A stretch of DNA of 60,464 bases, taken from NCBI RefSeq assembly GCF_001722485.1, contig NZ_LWGL01000004.1:1-60464 (forward strand), in the 5' to 3' direction. The translations under genes were made by a program, and so were the position numbers. Positions 8,295 to 16,084 of the stretch are shown here, in pieces (positions within the stretch are counted from its first letter, which is position 1; the number at the start of each line of letters is the position of its first letter). The DNA comes from Cellulosimicrobium cellulans. Its GTDB lineage: Bacteria > Actinomycetota > Actinomycetes > Actinomycetales > Cellulomonadaceae. The notes beneath the pieces were generated by a model that saw only the letters and a list, made by a program, of their open reading frames with translations, was not told the origin of the DNA and did no database searches.

Positions 8295-8629
8295 GAGGCC
8301 TCCTCCCGCGGCAGCGGCGCGAGCGCGACGTGCTCCGCGTCCGCGAGGAGGTGCGCGACCTCGGGACGATGGAGCCGGTACCAGGACGAGCGGCCCTCGC
8401 GCCGCACCGCGACGACGCCGGCGTCGCGCAGCATCGTCAGGTGCGCCGAGACCGTCGACTGCGCGAGGCCGAGCTCGCGCGTCAGGTCGACCACGCGCCG
8501 CTCCGCGCCGGTGAGCAGGTGCACGAGGGCGAGCCGGCTGGGCTCGGCGAGCGCGTGCAGCAGTCGTGCGACCGCCTCGTGGTCGTGCACGGCGGGCACG
8601 TCGCGGCCTGCCCGCCCATTCATCGCCAT
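8291..8629 (-). CDS. ArsR/SmtB-family metal-sensing transcriptional regulator
   Basis: A 112-residue winged-helix regulator with the recognition-helix region ELGLAQSTVSAHLTMLRDAG (about 52-71) and the wing REGRSSWYRL. No Cys of the ELCVCD type is present. The C-terminal helix is His/Asp/Glu-rich (HRPEVAHLLADAEH), consistent with an alpha-5 metal site, which is inference. It heads an operon with the CDF exporter and probably represses it until metal binds. Just upstream, GCGA and TCGC half-sites flank the start region (8630-8645), a weak operator candidate. An alternative ATG lies two codons downstream. Confidence 0.85.
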   Translation of the reverse strand: MAMNGRAGRDVPAVHDHEAVARLLHALAEPSRLALVHLLTGAERRVVDLTRELGLAQSTVSAHLTMLRDAGVVAVRREGRSSWYRLHRPEVAHLLADAEHVALAPLPREEAS

Positions 8630-8671
8630 GCGACGATGTTATCGCTGGGCGGCGATGCCGACCAGGTCCGG

Positions 8672-9025
8672 TCAGGCCCAGCCGAGCTCGTGCAGGCGGT
8701 CGTCGTCGATGCCGAAGTGGTGCGCGATCTCGTGGACCACCGTGATCGCGACCTCCTCGACGACGTCCTCGCGCGTCTCGCAGATGGCGAGGGTCGGGTT
8801 CCGGAAGATCGTGATCCGGTCCGGCAGCGACCCGGCCGCCCACATGTGGTCGCGCTCGGTGAGCGGCACGCCCTCGTAGACGCCGAGCAGCTCCGGGTCG
8901 TCGGGCGGCGCGTCGTCCTCCACGAGCACGACGACGTTGTCCATCTGCGCCGCCAGGTCCGCGGGCACGAGGTCCAGCCCGTCCCGGACGGCGTCCTCGA
9001 ACTCCTCGCGCGACATGTCCACCAC
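8672..9025 (-). CDS. Small zincin-like metallopeptidase family protein (PF06262 type)
   Basis: A 117-residue protein with an HExxHH zinc motif near its C-terminus (H98-E-I-A-H102-H103-FG). It also has the family pattern DRITIFRNP (about 69-77) and a conserved LPDRI turn. This matches the possibly peptidolytic minimal-zincin family, whose members have no well-proven substrate. It starts at GTG 9025; an ATG three codons later is also possible. It is transcribed away from the tRNA genes and sits alone between the ArsR-CDF operon and the tRNA cluster. Confidence 0.75.
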   Translation of the reverse strand: MVDMSREEFEDAVRDGLDLVPADLAAQMDNVVVLVEDDAPPDDPELLGVYEGVPLTERDHMWAAGSLPDRITIFRNPTLAICETREDVVEEVAITVVHEIAHHFGIDDDRLHELGWA

Positions 9026-9084
9026 GGGTCCATCCTGCCCCGCCCCGCGACCCGCTCCGCCTGTACACTGGCCGACGTCCTCGA

Positions 9085-9157
9085 GCCCCCATCGTCTAGC
9101 GGCCTAGGACCCCGCCCTTTCACGGCGGTAGCACGGGTTCGAATCCCGTTGGGGGTA
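9085..9157 (+). tRNA. tRNA-Glu (TTC)
   Basis: A 73-nt cloverleaf. The acceptor stem GCCCCCA pairs with TGGGGGT (one G-U pair), the D arm is TCTAGCGGCCTAGGA, the anticodon stem is CCGCC/GGCGG with loop CTTTCAC (anticodon 9119-9121), and the T loop is GTTCGAATC. No CCA is encoded. A TGTACACT extended -10-like sequence lies about 20 bp upstream. Confidence 0.95.
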
Positions 9158-9275
9158 CGTGGGATCGTGGCTGGACCGGCACCCACCAGCCGATTTACGG
9201 ATCGGCTCGCCGGTACGGTACGATCCTCTCGGTTCGAAAGCGGGCCGCCGGACGGCGGACGTGGAAGAACAGCAA

Positions 9276-9349
9276 GGCCCTGTAGCGCAGTTGGTTAGCG
9301 CGCCGCCCTGTCACGGCGGAGGTCGCGGGTTCAAGTCCCGTCAGGGTCG
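9276..9349 (+). tRNA. tRNA-Asp (GTC)
   Basis: A 74-nt cloverleaf. GGCCCTG pairs with CAGGGTC (one G-U pair), the D arm contains AGCGCAGTTGGTTAGCG, the anticodon stem is CCGCC/GGCGG with loop CTGTCAC (anticodon 9310-9312), and the T arm is CGGGTTCAAGTCCCG. No encoded CCA. A TACGAT -10-like hexamer lies about 50 bp upstream. Confidence 0.95.
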
Positions 9350-9360
9350 CGCGAGGCGAG

Positions 9361-9396
9361 AGCCCGGAACGGTCGGCAACGGCCGCCCGGGCTTTC
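9361..9396 (+). terminator. Hairpin between tRNA-Asp and tRNA-Phe
   Basis: AGCCCGG (9361-9367) pairs with CCGGGCT (9387-9393), with further partial pairing inside (CGGTC/GGCCG), followed by TTTCGT. It starts 12 bp after tRNA-Asp and looks like its terminator. Confidence 0.55.
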
Positions 9397-9403
9397 GTGT
9401 CAG

Positions 9404-9476
9404 GGCTCTGTAGCTCAGTTGGTAGAGCGTTCGACTGAAAATCGAAAGGTCACCGGATCGACGCCGGTCGGAGCCA
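9404..9476 (+). tRNA. tRNA-Phe (GAA)
   Basis: A 73-nt cloverleaf. GGCTCTG pairs with CGGAGCC (one G-U pair), the D arm contains AGCTCAGTTGGTAGAGC, the anticodon stem is TTCGA/TCGAA with loop CTGAAAA (anticodon 9437-9439), and the T loop is ATCGACG. No encoded CCA. Confidence 0.95.
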
Positions 9477-9481
9477 CATCG

Positions 9482-9515
9482 AGACCCCCACCCGGGCACC
9501 GGGTGGGGGTCTTCT
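9482..9515 (+). terminator. Strong hairpin after tRNA-Phe
   Basis: A 14-bp perfect stem (9482-9495 with 9499-9512, arm AGACCCCCACCCGG) with a 3-nt loop, then TCT. It begins 5 bp after the tRNA and ends the tRNA cluster. Confidence 0.8.
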
Positions 9516-9646
9516 CGTCGGTGGACCAGCCCGGTCTCGCGACGCCCGCGCCCGCCCGCCGACACCCCCTGACCTGCCCGGAAGTTGCGGACCCGAGACG
9601 GTGCCGGTTGAGTTGGACGCGTATCCACCGGCGAGAGGGTGAGCAC

Positions 9647-10069
9647 ATGAGCGACTGGATCGACGGGCGCATACCGCCCGAGGAGCAGAAGCCGACGGTC
9701 GGGCAGCTCGTCGAGCGTCTCTCCGAGCAGGCGACGCGGCTCGTCCGGTCCGAGATCGCCCTCGCCAAGGCCGAGCTCAAGGAGAAGGCCAGGTACGCCG
9801 GCGTCGGCGCCGGGATGCTCGTCGTCGGAGGCGTCCTCGTCCTCTACGGCCTGGGCTTCCTCTTCGCCGCGGGCATGGAGGGCCTGGCCACCGTGATGCC
9901 GACGTGGCTCGCCGCCCTGATCGTCGGGCTCGTCCTCGTGCTGATCGCGGGCGGCCTGGCGTTCGTCGGGCTCAAGCAGCTGCAGCGCGGCGTCCCGCCC
10001 ACGCCGACGACGGCGGTGGAGAGCATCAAAGAGGACGTCGAGACGATCAAGAAGGGGGTGCGCTCGTGA
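9647..10069 (+). CDS. Actinobacterial holin-X/phage-holin-family membrane protein (PF07332 type)
   Basis: A 140-residue protein. An amphipathic N-terminal helix (TVGQLVERLSEQATRLVRSE) is followed by Lys/Glu-rich IALAKAELKEKARYAG, two hydrophobic segments (about 52-75 and 85-107) and a charged C-terminus (VESIKEDVETIKKG). This is the layout of the actinobacterial holin-X family, chromosomal inner-membrane proteins of uncertain role; no phage genes are nearby. ATG 9647 has GAGAGGGTGAG just upstream. Its TGA overlaps the GTG of the next gene, as is usual for this pair. My inference is a ribosome- or membrane-associated stress role by analogy with YqjD-type proteins. Confidence 0.8.
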   Translation: MSDWIDGRIPPEEQKPTVGQLVERLSEQATRLVRSEIALAKAELKEKARYAGVGAGMLVVGGVLVLYGLGFLFAAGMEGLATVMPTWLAALIVGLVLVLIAGGLAFVGLKQLQRGVPPTPTTAVESIKEDVETIKKGVRS

Positions 10070-10371
10070 GCGCCGCCGACAAGGCCCCGGCACAGACCCA
10101 GTCCCAGCTCGAGGACGAGATCGCGCGCACCCGCGCCGAGCTCGCCGGGACGGTGGACGAGCTCGCGACGCGGCTCGACCCCCGCGTGCAGGCCTCGCAC
10201 GTCGCGAAGCAGGCCAAGCAGGCGGCGTCCGACACCGGCGCGTTCCTCACGGGCGGAGGCCTGCCGGAGGCCGACCCCGAGCGCTCGCGCAACGTCAAGG
10301 TGCTCCTCGGTGTCGCCGTCGCAGCCGTCGCGCTCGTCGTGACGGGGATCGTGCGCAAGCGCTCGTCGTGA
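10066..10371 (+). CDS. DUF3618 family protein
   Basis: A 101-residue protein with the DUF3618 pattern: QLEDEIARTRAELAGTVDELATRLDPR, a helical N-terminal half, then one C-terminal transmembrane segment (about 77-95) ending in RKRSS. Its GTG start overlaps the stop of the holin-X gene (CTCGTGAG), so the two are translationally coupled. The molecular function of the family is unknown. The repeated pairing with holin-X proteins suggests a joint membrane role. Confidence 0.82.
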   Translation: MSAADKAPAQTQSQLEDEIARTRAELAGTVDELATRLDPRVQASHVAKQAKQAASDTGAFLTGGGLPEADPERSRNVKVLLGVAVAAVALVVTGIVRKRSS

Positions 10372-10592
10372 CGCCGCGCTCTTCGTGATGCCGCGCTCTC
10401 CGCGGCTCCGCGCGCGTCGTCCCTGACGCGGCCCGGCCGCGGTCGCGCCGTGGACCGCCTCCTCGCCGGGCACTCCCACGGGGCGACCACGTGCGACCTG
10501 GGAGCGCTCCCGCACCGCTTCGTCGCGGCGCTCGCCGGGGCGGAGCCGACCCTTGCCCTCGCCCCGGCCGTGCTCTAGCGTTACCCGTGCCG

Positions 10593-10805
10593 TCAGCCCT
10601 TGTCGGGGCCCTCCGCCGGCTCGCTCGCCGCGCCCAGGAGCGCCCGCACCTCGGACTCGCGGTACCGGCGATGGCCGCCCAGCGTCCGGATCGACGAGAG
10701 CTTGCCGGCCTTCGCCCAGCGGGTGACGGTCTTGGGATCGACGCGGAAGAGGCTTGCCACCTCGGCCGGCGTGAGCAAGACCTCGGACTCTCCGTGCATG
10801 GACAT
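10593..10805 (-). CDS. bldC: BldC, small MerR-like DNA-binding regulator
   Basis: A 70-residue protein almost identical in its core to Streptomyces BldC: LLTPAEVASLFRVDPKTV, RWAKAGKLSSIRTLGG and HRRYRESEVRALL. It is a stand-alone MerR-type winged helix without an effector domain. In Streptomyces, BldC binds direct repeats cooperatively and times development. The ATG at 10805 has a very strong AGGAGGAGG Shine-Dalgarno. Neighbouring DUF3073, purM and purF are also near bldC in Streptomyces, so the synteny is old. In a probably non-sporulating organism its role is more likely general regulation (inference). Confidence 0.92.
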   Translation of the reverse strand: MSMHGESEVLLTPAEVASLFRVDPKTVTRWAKAGKLSSIRTLGGHRRYRESEVRALLGAASEPAEGPDKG

Positions 10806-11150
10806 AGGGCACCTCCTCCTGGTTCGCGCTGGTCCGGCGGATGCCCCGGATCACGACGACAGCACGATCGCAGTTCTGTCCATTGTCGCAGGATGCGGAT
10901 TTGGGGCGACTTGACGGAGGGGTGCCGGAGGGGTGAATTAGGTGGTCTATGGCCGGAAGGGTCGTATCGACGGTCCTGCGGCATTCCGGCGCTGACGGCG
11001 CCCGCCTGCGGTGAGCCGGAGCACGCGTCCTGAGTGGATGGAATAGGGCCCGAGCATGTACCGTTGGACCCTGAACAGACGAAACTACACCCCGGGGCCG
11101 CACGTCTGAGCACGTTGCCGCCCCGCTTCTACGTTGAGGGGGTCGGAGCC
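10806..11150. other. Divergent intergenic region between bldC and the DUF3073 gene
   Basis: This 345-bp gap holds no credible gene. It must carry the promoters of bldC (minus) and DUF3073 (plus). A possible plus-strand promoter is TTGACG at 10911-10916, with an AT-richer GAATTA 18 bp later (10935-10940). On the minus strand, GACAAT (from about 10883-10888) is a possible -10. Both assignments are weak. The gap is visibly less GC-rich than its surroundings around 10860-10960. Confidence 0.35.
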
Positions 11151-11360
11151 ATGGGCCGCGGCCGTCAGAAGGCAAAGCAGACCAAGGTCGCTCGCGCGCT
11201 GAAGTACTACAGCCCCGAGACGAACTACAGGGCTCTCGAGCAGGAGCTCACCGGTCACAGCCACACGGATGTCGTGACGGACTCCCGCTTCGGCGTCGAG
11301 TCCGTGGACGACCTCGAGCGCTACGACCAGCGCTACAACGACTGGTCCGACGACCGCTGA
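11151..11360 (+). CDS. DUF3073 family protein
   Basis: A 69-residue, highly charged small protein with the family core MGRGRQKAKQTKVARALKY, followed by SPETNYRALEQEL and an acidic tail ending YDQRYNDWSDDR. It is conserved next to purM/purF and bldC across actinobacteria, and its function is unknown. Although the frame is open upstream, the start is ATG 11151, where family similarity begins, with GAGGGGG and CGGAG purine-rich stretches before it. The basic N-terminus and acidic C-terminus suggest RNA or protein binding (inference only). Confidence 0.85.
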   Translation: MGRGRQKAKQTKVARALKYYSPETNYRALEQELTGHSHTDVVTDSRFGVESVDDLERYDQRYNDWSDDR

Positions 11361-11412
11361 CGGTCGGTTCTCGCGTCCGCCTTCGTCGCGGAGCCTGATC
11401 CACCCCTGTTTC

Positions 11413-11450
11413 ACGACGGCGCGACCGCCGCACGGCGGTCGCGCCGTCGT
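11413..11450. terminator. Long bidirectional hairpin between DUF3073 and purM
   Basis: A 17-bp perfect stem (11413-11429 with 11434-11450) with a GCAC loop between two convergent genes. It can end transcription from both sides. Confidence 0.8.
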
Positions 11451-11456
11451 CGTGCG

Positions 11457-12596
11457 TCAGCCCCGGTAGTCGCCCACGAGCCGGACCGCCCCCGCCTGCA
11501 CACCCTTGGTGCCGGCGACGAGGTCGCCGTCCGCGACGCCGCGCACCGACTCCGGGTCGTACGCCTCGACGGAGCCGAGCACCCACGCCGGCAGGCCGAG
11601 CGCCGCGCACCGCGCAAGCGCCGCGTCGACGCCGTCTGCCCCGACGACGGCCACCATGCCGACGCCGAGGTTGAGCGTGCTCTCGAGGTCACCGCGCGGG
11701 ACGCCGCCCAGCTCGCGCACGAGGCGGAAGACCGCCGGGACGTCCCAGCTCGCGCGGTCCACGACCCCGACGAGGCCGGCGGGCAGCACGCGCGCGAGGT
11801 TCGCGGCGAGCCCGCCACCGGTGACGTGCGTGAACGCGTGGACCTGCGCGGCGTCGTCGGCCGCGAGGGCGAGGCAGTCGCTCGCGTAGACACGGGTGGG
11901 CTCGAGGAGCTCCTCCCCGACCGTGCGCCCGAGCTCGTCGACGTGGCGCTCGAGGCCCCACCCGGCGTGCCTCAGCACCGCGCGGACCAGCGAGTAGCCG
12001 TTGGAGTGCAGGCCCGACGACGCGAGCGCGACGAGGACGTCGCCCTCGCGCACGCGGTCGGGGCCGAGCAGCTCGTCGGCCTCGACCACGCCCGTCGCCG
12101 CGCCGGCGACGTCGTACTCGTCCTCGGCGAGCAGACCCGGGTGCTCCGCGGTCTCGCCGCCGACGAGCGCGGTGCCCGCCACCTCGCACGCCGCCGCGAT
12201 GCCGCGGACCACGCCGGCGATGCGCTCCGGCACGACCTTGCCGCACGCGATGTAGTCGGTCATGAACAGCGGCTTCGCGCCGACGACGACGATGTCGTCG
12301 ACGACCATGCCGACGAGGTCGAAACCGATGGTGTCGTGCACGTCCATCGCCTGCGCGATAGCGACCTTCGTCCCGACGCCGTCCGTGGACGTCGCGAGGA
12401 GCGGGCGGCGGTAGCGCGTGAGCTCGGCGGCGTCGTACAGCCCGGCGAAGCCGCCCACCCCCCCGAGGACCTGCGGGCCCTGGGTGCGCCGGACGGCGTC
12501 CTTCATGAGCTCGACGGCGCGGTCGCCCGCCTCGGTGTCGACGCCCGCGGCGGCGTAGGTCAGGCCGGCGGGGTTCTGCGGCGCGTCGGCAGTCAC
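11457..12596 (-). CDS. purM: Phosphoribosylformylglycinamidine cyclo-ligase (AIR synthetase)
   Basis: A 379-residue PurM converting FGAM plus ATP to AIR, step 5 of purine synthesis. Seen: TYAAAGVDTEAGDRAVELM at the N-terminus, STDGVGTKVAIAQAM, IGFDLVGMVVDDIVV, and VGGETAEHPG before GAATGVVE. It starts at GTG 12596, with TGGAG about 10 nt upstream. A second GTG overlapping the purF stop would add an unconserved Ser/Thr/Pro-rich stretch. It lies 59 bp downstream of purF on the same strand, forming a purFM operon, and ends at a strong hairpin. Confidence 0.93.
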   Translation of the reverse strand: MTADAPQNPAGLTYAAAGVDTEAGDRAVELMKDAVRRTQGPQVLGGVGGFAGLYDAAELTRYRRPLLATSTDGVGTKVAIAQAMDVHDTIGFDLVGMVVDDIVVVGAKPLFMTDYIACGKVVPERIAGVVRGIAAACEVAGTALVGGETAEHPGLLAEDEYDVAGAATGVVEADELLGPDRVREGDVLVALASSGLHSNGYSLVRAVLRHAGWGLERHVDELGRTVGEELLEPTRVYASDCLALAADDAAQVHAFTHVTGGGLAANLARVLPAGLVGVVDRASWDVPAVFRLVRELGGVPRGDLESTLNLGVGMVAVVGADGVDAALARCAALGLPAWVLGSVEAYDPESVRGVADGDLVAGTKGVQAGAVRLVGDYRG

Positions 12597-12655
12597 GGTC
12601 GTGGCTCCAGGTGTCGTCGAGGGAGTCGAGGAAGAGGTCGCCGGGCGGGCGACGG

Positions 12656-14203
12656 TCACGGGTGCTGCAGCGCGCTGCCGCCGCCCGCGCTCACGGACAG
12701 CGAGCGGAGGCCGTCCTCGGGCGCGCCGAGCGGCAGCTCGGCCTGCTCGAGCAGGTGCTTGCCGAGCTGGTCGTCGGGCGGGAGCTCGATCGGGTACTTC
12801 CCCGTGAAGCACGCGGTGCACAGCTGCGACGACGGCTGCTCGGTCGCCGCGATCATGCTCTCGGCGGAGATGTAACCGAGGGAGTCGGCACCGAGCGACT
12901 GCCCGATCTCGTCGGGCGACAGGCCGTTCGCGATGAGCTCGGCCCGGGACGCGAAGTCGATGCCGTAGAAGCACGGCCACTTCACCGGCGGGGAGCTGAT
13001 CCGGACATGGACCTCGGCCGCGCCGGCCTCGCGCAGCATCCGCACGAGCGCCCGCTGGGTGTTGCCGCGCACGATCGAGTCGTCGACGACGACGAGCCGC
13101 TTGCCGCGGATCACCTCGCGCAGGGGGTTGAGCTTGAGGCGGATGCCGAGCTGGCGCAGCGTGTCCGACGGCTGGATGAACGTCCGGCCGACGTACGCGT
13201 TCTTCGTCAGGCCCTGGCCGAACGGGATGCCGGACTCGGCGGCGTAGCCGACCGCGGCGGGCGTGCCCGACTCCGGGACGGGGATGACGAGGTCGGCCTC
13301 GACGGGGTACTCGCGGGCGAGCCGGCGGCCCATCTCGACGCGCGCGGCGTGCACCGAGCGGCCCTTGATCGTCGTGTCGGGGCGGGCGAGGTAGACGTAC
13401 TCGAAGACGCAGCCCGCGCGCTCGGTCGGGGCGAAGCGCTGGGAGCGCAGGCCGTCCGCGTCGATGGCGATGAGCTCGCCCGGCTCGACCTCGCGCACGT
13501 AGGACGCGCCGACGATGTCGAGGGCCGGCGTCTCGCTCGCGACGACCCAGCCGCGCTCGAGGCGGCCGAGCACGAGCGGGCGCACGCCCTGCGGGTCGCG
13601 CGCCGCGTACAGGGTGCGCTCGTCCATGAAGACGAGGGAGAAGGCGCCGCGGAGACGGGGCAGGACCTCGAGCGCCGTGGCCTCGAGCGTGTGGTCGGCG
13701 TCGCCCGCGAACAACGCGGTGACGAGCGCCGTGTCCGTGGTGTTGCCGCGCGCGAGCTCGCCACGGCGCTGGCTGCCGTAGCGCTCGGCCACGAGGTTGA
13801 CGAGCTCCGCCGAGTTCGTGAGGTTGCCGTTGTGCGCGAGGGCGACCGTGCCCGACGACGTCGCGCCGAGCGTCGGCTGGGCGTTCTCCCACGTCACGCC
13901 GCCGGTCGTGGAGTACCGGCAGTGACCGACGGCGATGTGCCCGGTCAGCGCGTTGAGCGCCGTCTCGTCGAAGACCTGGGACACCAGACCCATGTCCTTG
14001 TAGACGAGGATCTGCTCGCCGTTGCTCGTCGCGATGCCGGCCGACTCCTGCCCGCGGTGCTGCAGGGCGTAGAGGCCGAAGTAGGCGAGCTTGGCGACCT
14101 CCTCGCCGGGCGCCCAGACGCCGAAGACGCCGCAGGCGTCCTGCGGGCCTTTCTCGCCGGGCATGAGGTCGTGGTTGAGAAGTCCATCTCCGCGGGGGGC
14201 CAC
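12656..14203 (-). CDS. purF: Amidophosphoribosyltransferase
   Basis: A 515-residue PurF, catalysing the first committed purine step (PRPP + Gln to phosphoribosylamine). A propeptide of about 23 residues (LNHDLMPGEKGPQDA) precedes the nucleophilic Cys of CGVFGVWAP, as in class II glutamine amidotransferases. ALQHRGQESAGIA and GHCRYSTTG follow. The PRPP loop VVVDDSIVRGNTQ is present in the C-terminal half, together with conserved Cys residues (CFYGIDF, CFTGKYP) compatible with an Fe-S site. It starts at GTG 14203, with GAGG just upstream. It is first in the purF-purM operon. Confidence 0.95.
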   Translation of the reverse strand: MAPRGDGLLNHDLMPGEKGPQDACGVFGVWAPGEEVAKLAYFGLYALQHRGQESAGIATSNGEQILVYKDMGLVSQVFDETALNALTGHIAVGHCRYSTTGGVTWENAQPTLGATSSGTVALAHNGNLTNSAELVNLVAERYGSQRRGELARGNTTDTALVTALFAGDADHTLEATALEVLPRLRGAFSLVFMDERTLYAARDPQGVRPLVLGRLERGWVVASETPALDIVGASYVREVEPGELIAIDADGLRSQRFAPTERAGCVFEYVYLARPDTTIKGRSVHAARVEMGRRLAREYPVEADLVIPVPESGTPAAVGYAAESGIPFGQGLTKNAYVGRTFIQPSDTLRQLGIRLKLNPLREVIRGKRLVVVDDSIVRGNTQRALVRMLREAGAAEVHVRISSPPVKWPCFYGIDFASRAELIANGLSPDEIGQSLGADSLGYISAESMIAATEQPSSQLCTACFTGKYPIELPPDDQLGKHLLEQAELPLGAPEDGLRSLSVSAGGGSALQHP

Positions 14204-14248
14204 GTACCTCAGTGTCCCACAGCGGCCTCGCCTGGCCGAAGCGCCGGG

Positions 14249-15481
14249 TCAGCGCGACGCGGTCGCGACGTGACGACGCAGCGCCAGCAGCGCACCTCCG
14301 GCCAGCACGAGGGCGAGCGCGACGAGAACCACGGTGCCGTCGGATCCCGTCTCGGCCAGGCCACCGCTGCTCCTGGCCTCGGAGATCGGCTTCGCAGAAG
14401 GCGTCGCGGTCGTCCCGGGCGTCGACGCGGTGAGCGAGGCGACGGGAGCCGGTGACAGACCCGGGGCCGGGATCGGCGCAGGGACGGGAGCAGGCTCTTC
14501 CGGCGTCACGCGGTCGAGGTAGACCCAGTCCACGGGCTGCGCGATCCCGGCGACGACCTGCCGCACGAACAGGATGTACTGGCTCGGCTGGTCCTCGGGG
14601 TGCTCCGGGTGCGGACCACCGGGGACGAAGCGGAAGGTGAAGGTCCCGTCGTCACCGGCTGTCACGTCGTAGTGCATGGTGGACAGGTCCACACCCGTGT
14701 ACGCGAGGTCGATCAGCACCCTCGCGCCCGGGGCGAAGCCCGACCCCGTGAGGACGAACCCGTCGGACCGGTCGGCGTCGGTGAACGTCGTCCGGTCCAC
14801 CTCGACCACAGGGGTCACGAGCTCGAGCGTGAACCAGCCGACCGTCCGGTACTCCATGGGTGCGAGACGCTCCTCCACCCACACCCGGTACTCGTCGGGC
14901 CGGAGGGCGGAGTCGTCCCCGTCGATCGTCCCGGGCACGAAGTGGAAGCTGAACGTGCCGTCGCCGCCGACCGGCACCTCGTGGTACGCGTCCGCCCAGT
15001 CGTCGCCTCCGGACGGGATCCAGAACACCATGTCCGCACCGGGCGTGTAGCCAGTACCGGTGAAAAGGAAGCCGTTCGCACGGTCGGCGTTCGTGAACGT
15101 CGTCCGGTCGATCTCGAGGACGGGCTCGGCAGCGAGCGTCGCCGTCCCCGGCTCAGGTCCGGGCTCGGCGCCGGTGGCCGCCTCCTGCGGCGTGGTGGTG
15201 GCCGTGCCGTCGTCGGAGGGCGCCGGAGCAGTCGCCCCCTCCGGCAGCGCCGCGGGCTCGCCCTGGGTCGCCTCCGGAGCCTTCACACCTTCGGCGGTCT
15301 CCGATGCGTCGACGCCCTCGGACGTCACCGGCGCCTCCGCGCTCTCCGTCGCGCCGGGAGCTTCCAGCTCCTCGGCCGTGGCCGGTGCGCCGACGAGTCC
15401 GGCGACGAGAACTCCCACGACCAGGGCGAGTACCGCGCCCCTCGAGCCTGCCCTGCGCTGTGTCACGTGCGTCCCCTTCAT
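14249..15481 (-). CDS. Secreted two-repeat protein with LAETG sortase-anchoring signal
   Basis: A 410-residue surface protein of unknown function. In order: a signal peptide (basic MTQRR region then hydrophobic to ATAEE, about 1-36); a Glu/Ala/Thr/Pro-rich stalk (to ~118); two ~105-residue repeats beginning EIDRTTFTNADRANGF (about 121) and EVDRTTFTDADRSDGF (about 227), each with a G-x-G-[YF]-x-PGA turn and a DGTF-F-F-VPG motif; a Pro/Ala/Ser linker; then LAETG (about 374), a transmembrane helix and RRHVATASR. The sorting motif fits class E sortases of high-GC actinobacteria. The repeats look like beta-sandwich modules; a ligand is unknown. A CRP-like site lies upstream. Confidence 0.82.
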   Translation of the reverse strand: MKGTHVTQRRAGSRGAVLALVVGVLVAGLVGAPATAEELEAPGATESAEAPVTSEGVDASETAEGVKAPEATQGEPAALPEGATAPAPSDDGTATTTPQEAATGAEPGPEPGTATLAAEPVLEIDRTTFTNADRANGFLFTGTGYTPGADMVFWIPSGGDDWADAYHEVPVGGDGTFSFHFVPGTIDGDDSALRPDEYRVWVEERLAPMEYRTVGWFTLELVTPVVEVDRTTFTDADRSDGFVLTGSGFAPGARVLIDLAYTGVDLSTMHYDVTAGDDGTFTFRFVPGGPHPEHPEDQPSQYILFVRQVVAGIAQPVDWVYLDRVTPEEPAPVPAPIPAPGLSPAPVASLTASTPGTTATPSAKPISEARSSGGLAETGSDGTVVLVALALVLAGGALLALRRHVATASR

Positions 15482-15549
15482 CGGTGGCTCGACGGCGCGG
15501 CCGCCTCAAGCCGCGGCGACAAAGTAGCAGGAGCCGGACTGTGACACGG

Positions 15550-15563
15550 GTGATCTTCGTCAC
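15550..15563. promoter_or_regulatory. CRP/GlxR-like inverted repeat upstream of the LAETG protein gene
   Basis: GTGA-TCTTCG-TCAC is a perfect GTGA-N6-TCAC dyad, the core of CRP/GlxR sites, about 70 bp upstream of the start at 15481. Downstream in gene direction, TACTTT could serve as a -10. Binding is inferred only. Confidence 0.4.
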
Positions 15564-15624
15564 GTCACGCCAAGAGAACGGCGCGGCCTCCCGGACGGAC
15601 GGCGCCGAACGGAGGCGAGGGCGC

Positions 15625-15966
15625 CTAGCGGCGACCGCGCAGGCTCCGGCGGTCCGCGATCACGGCCCAGACGCCGGCGACCGCCGCGCCGAGCGCGGTG
15701 CACGTCACGAGGATGACGGTGAAGTAGACGCCGGGCTTGAACACCGGCGCTGCGGCGGGCGACTGCAGCCACGCCCCGCCGACGCCGAGTCCGACGACGA
15801 GGCCGAGCAGGATGCCCACCGTGAAGAAGGCGCGGTAGCGCGGGGCGCGCCGCACGGTGGCGCGGTCGACGACGCCCTCGACCTCGACCTCGTCGGCCCG
15901 GCCGGCGTCGGGCCGGGGCGCGCCGGCGGCCGCGTCGTCGGGCACGGGGGACTGCTCGCTGCTCAC
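15625..15966 (-). CDS. Small two-helix membrane protein
   Basis: A 113-residue protein. The N-terminus is acidic and Ala/Asp-rich (SSEQSPVPDDAAAGAPRPD). Two transmembrane segments follow (about 47-68, with a Gly-rich LLGLVVGLGVGGAWL pattern, and 79-101), ending in the basic RRSLRGRR. It starts at GTG 15966; upstream in-frame codons give no better ribosome-binding site. Similar small membrane proteins sit near purF in related actinobacteria, but I do not know a function. It could be co-transcribed with the LAETG gene, although 143 bp separate them. Confidence 0.6.
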   Translation of the reverse strand: MSSEQSPVPDDAAAGAPRPDAGRADEVEVEGVVDRATVRRAPRYRAFFTVGILLGLVVGLGVGGAWLQSPAAAPVFKPGVYFTVILVTCTALGAAVAGVWAVIADRRSLRGRR

Positions 15967-16084
15967 GAGGACGACCCTACCCGCGCTCCCTGGGAGCCGG
16001 CCGGGCACGGACGTCGTCGGCGGGCGGCGACGTGGTCGGCATCAACCCCGGTCGGCGTCGGCCCGTCGGGGGCGCGATCACGAC

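Noticed and set aside
9647-10069. Phage holin suggesting a prophage near the tRNA genes
   Set aside because: No integrase, attachment-site duplication or other phage gene is present. The protein fits chromosomal actinobacterial holin-X.
10500-10511. GGGAGC/GCTCCC palindrome in the gap between DUF3618 and bldC genes
   Set aside because: Twelve bases of self-complementarity without a loop or context are expected often at this GC content. The 221-bp gap shows no clear terminator or gene.
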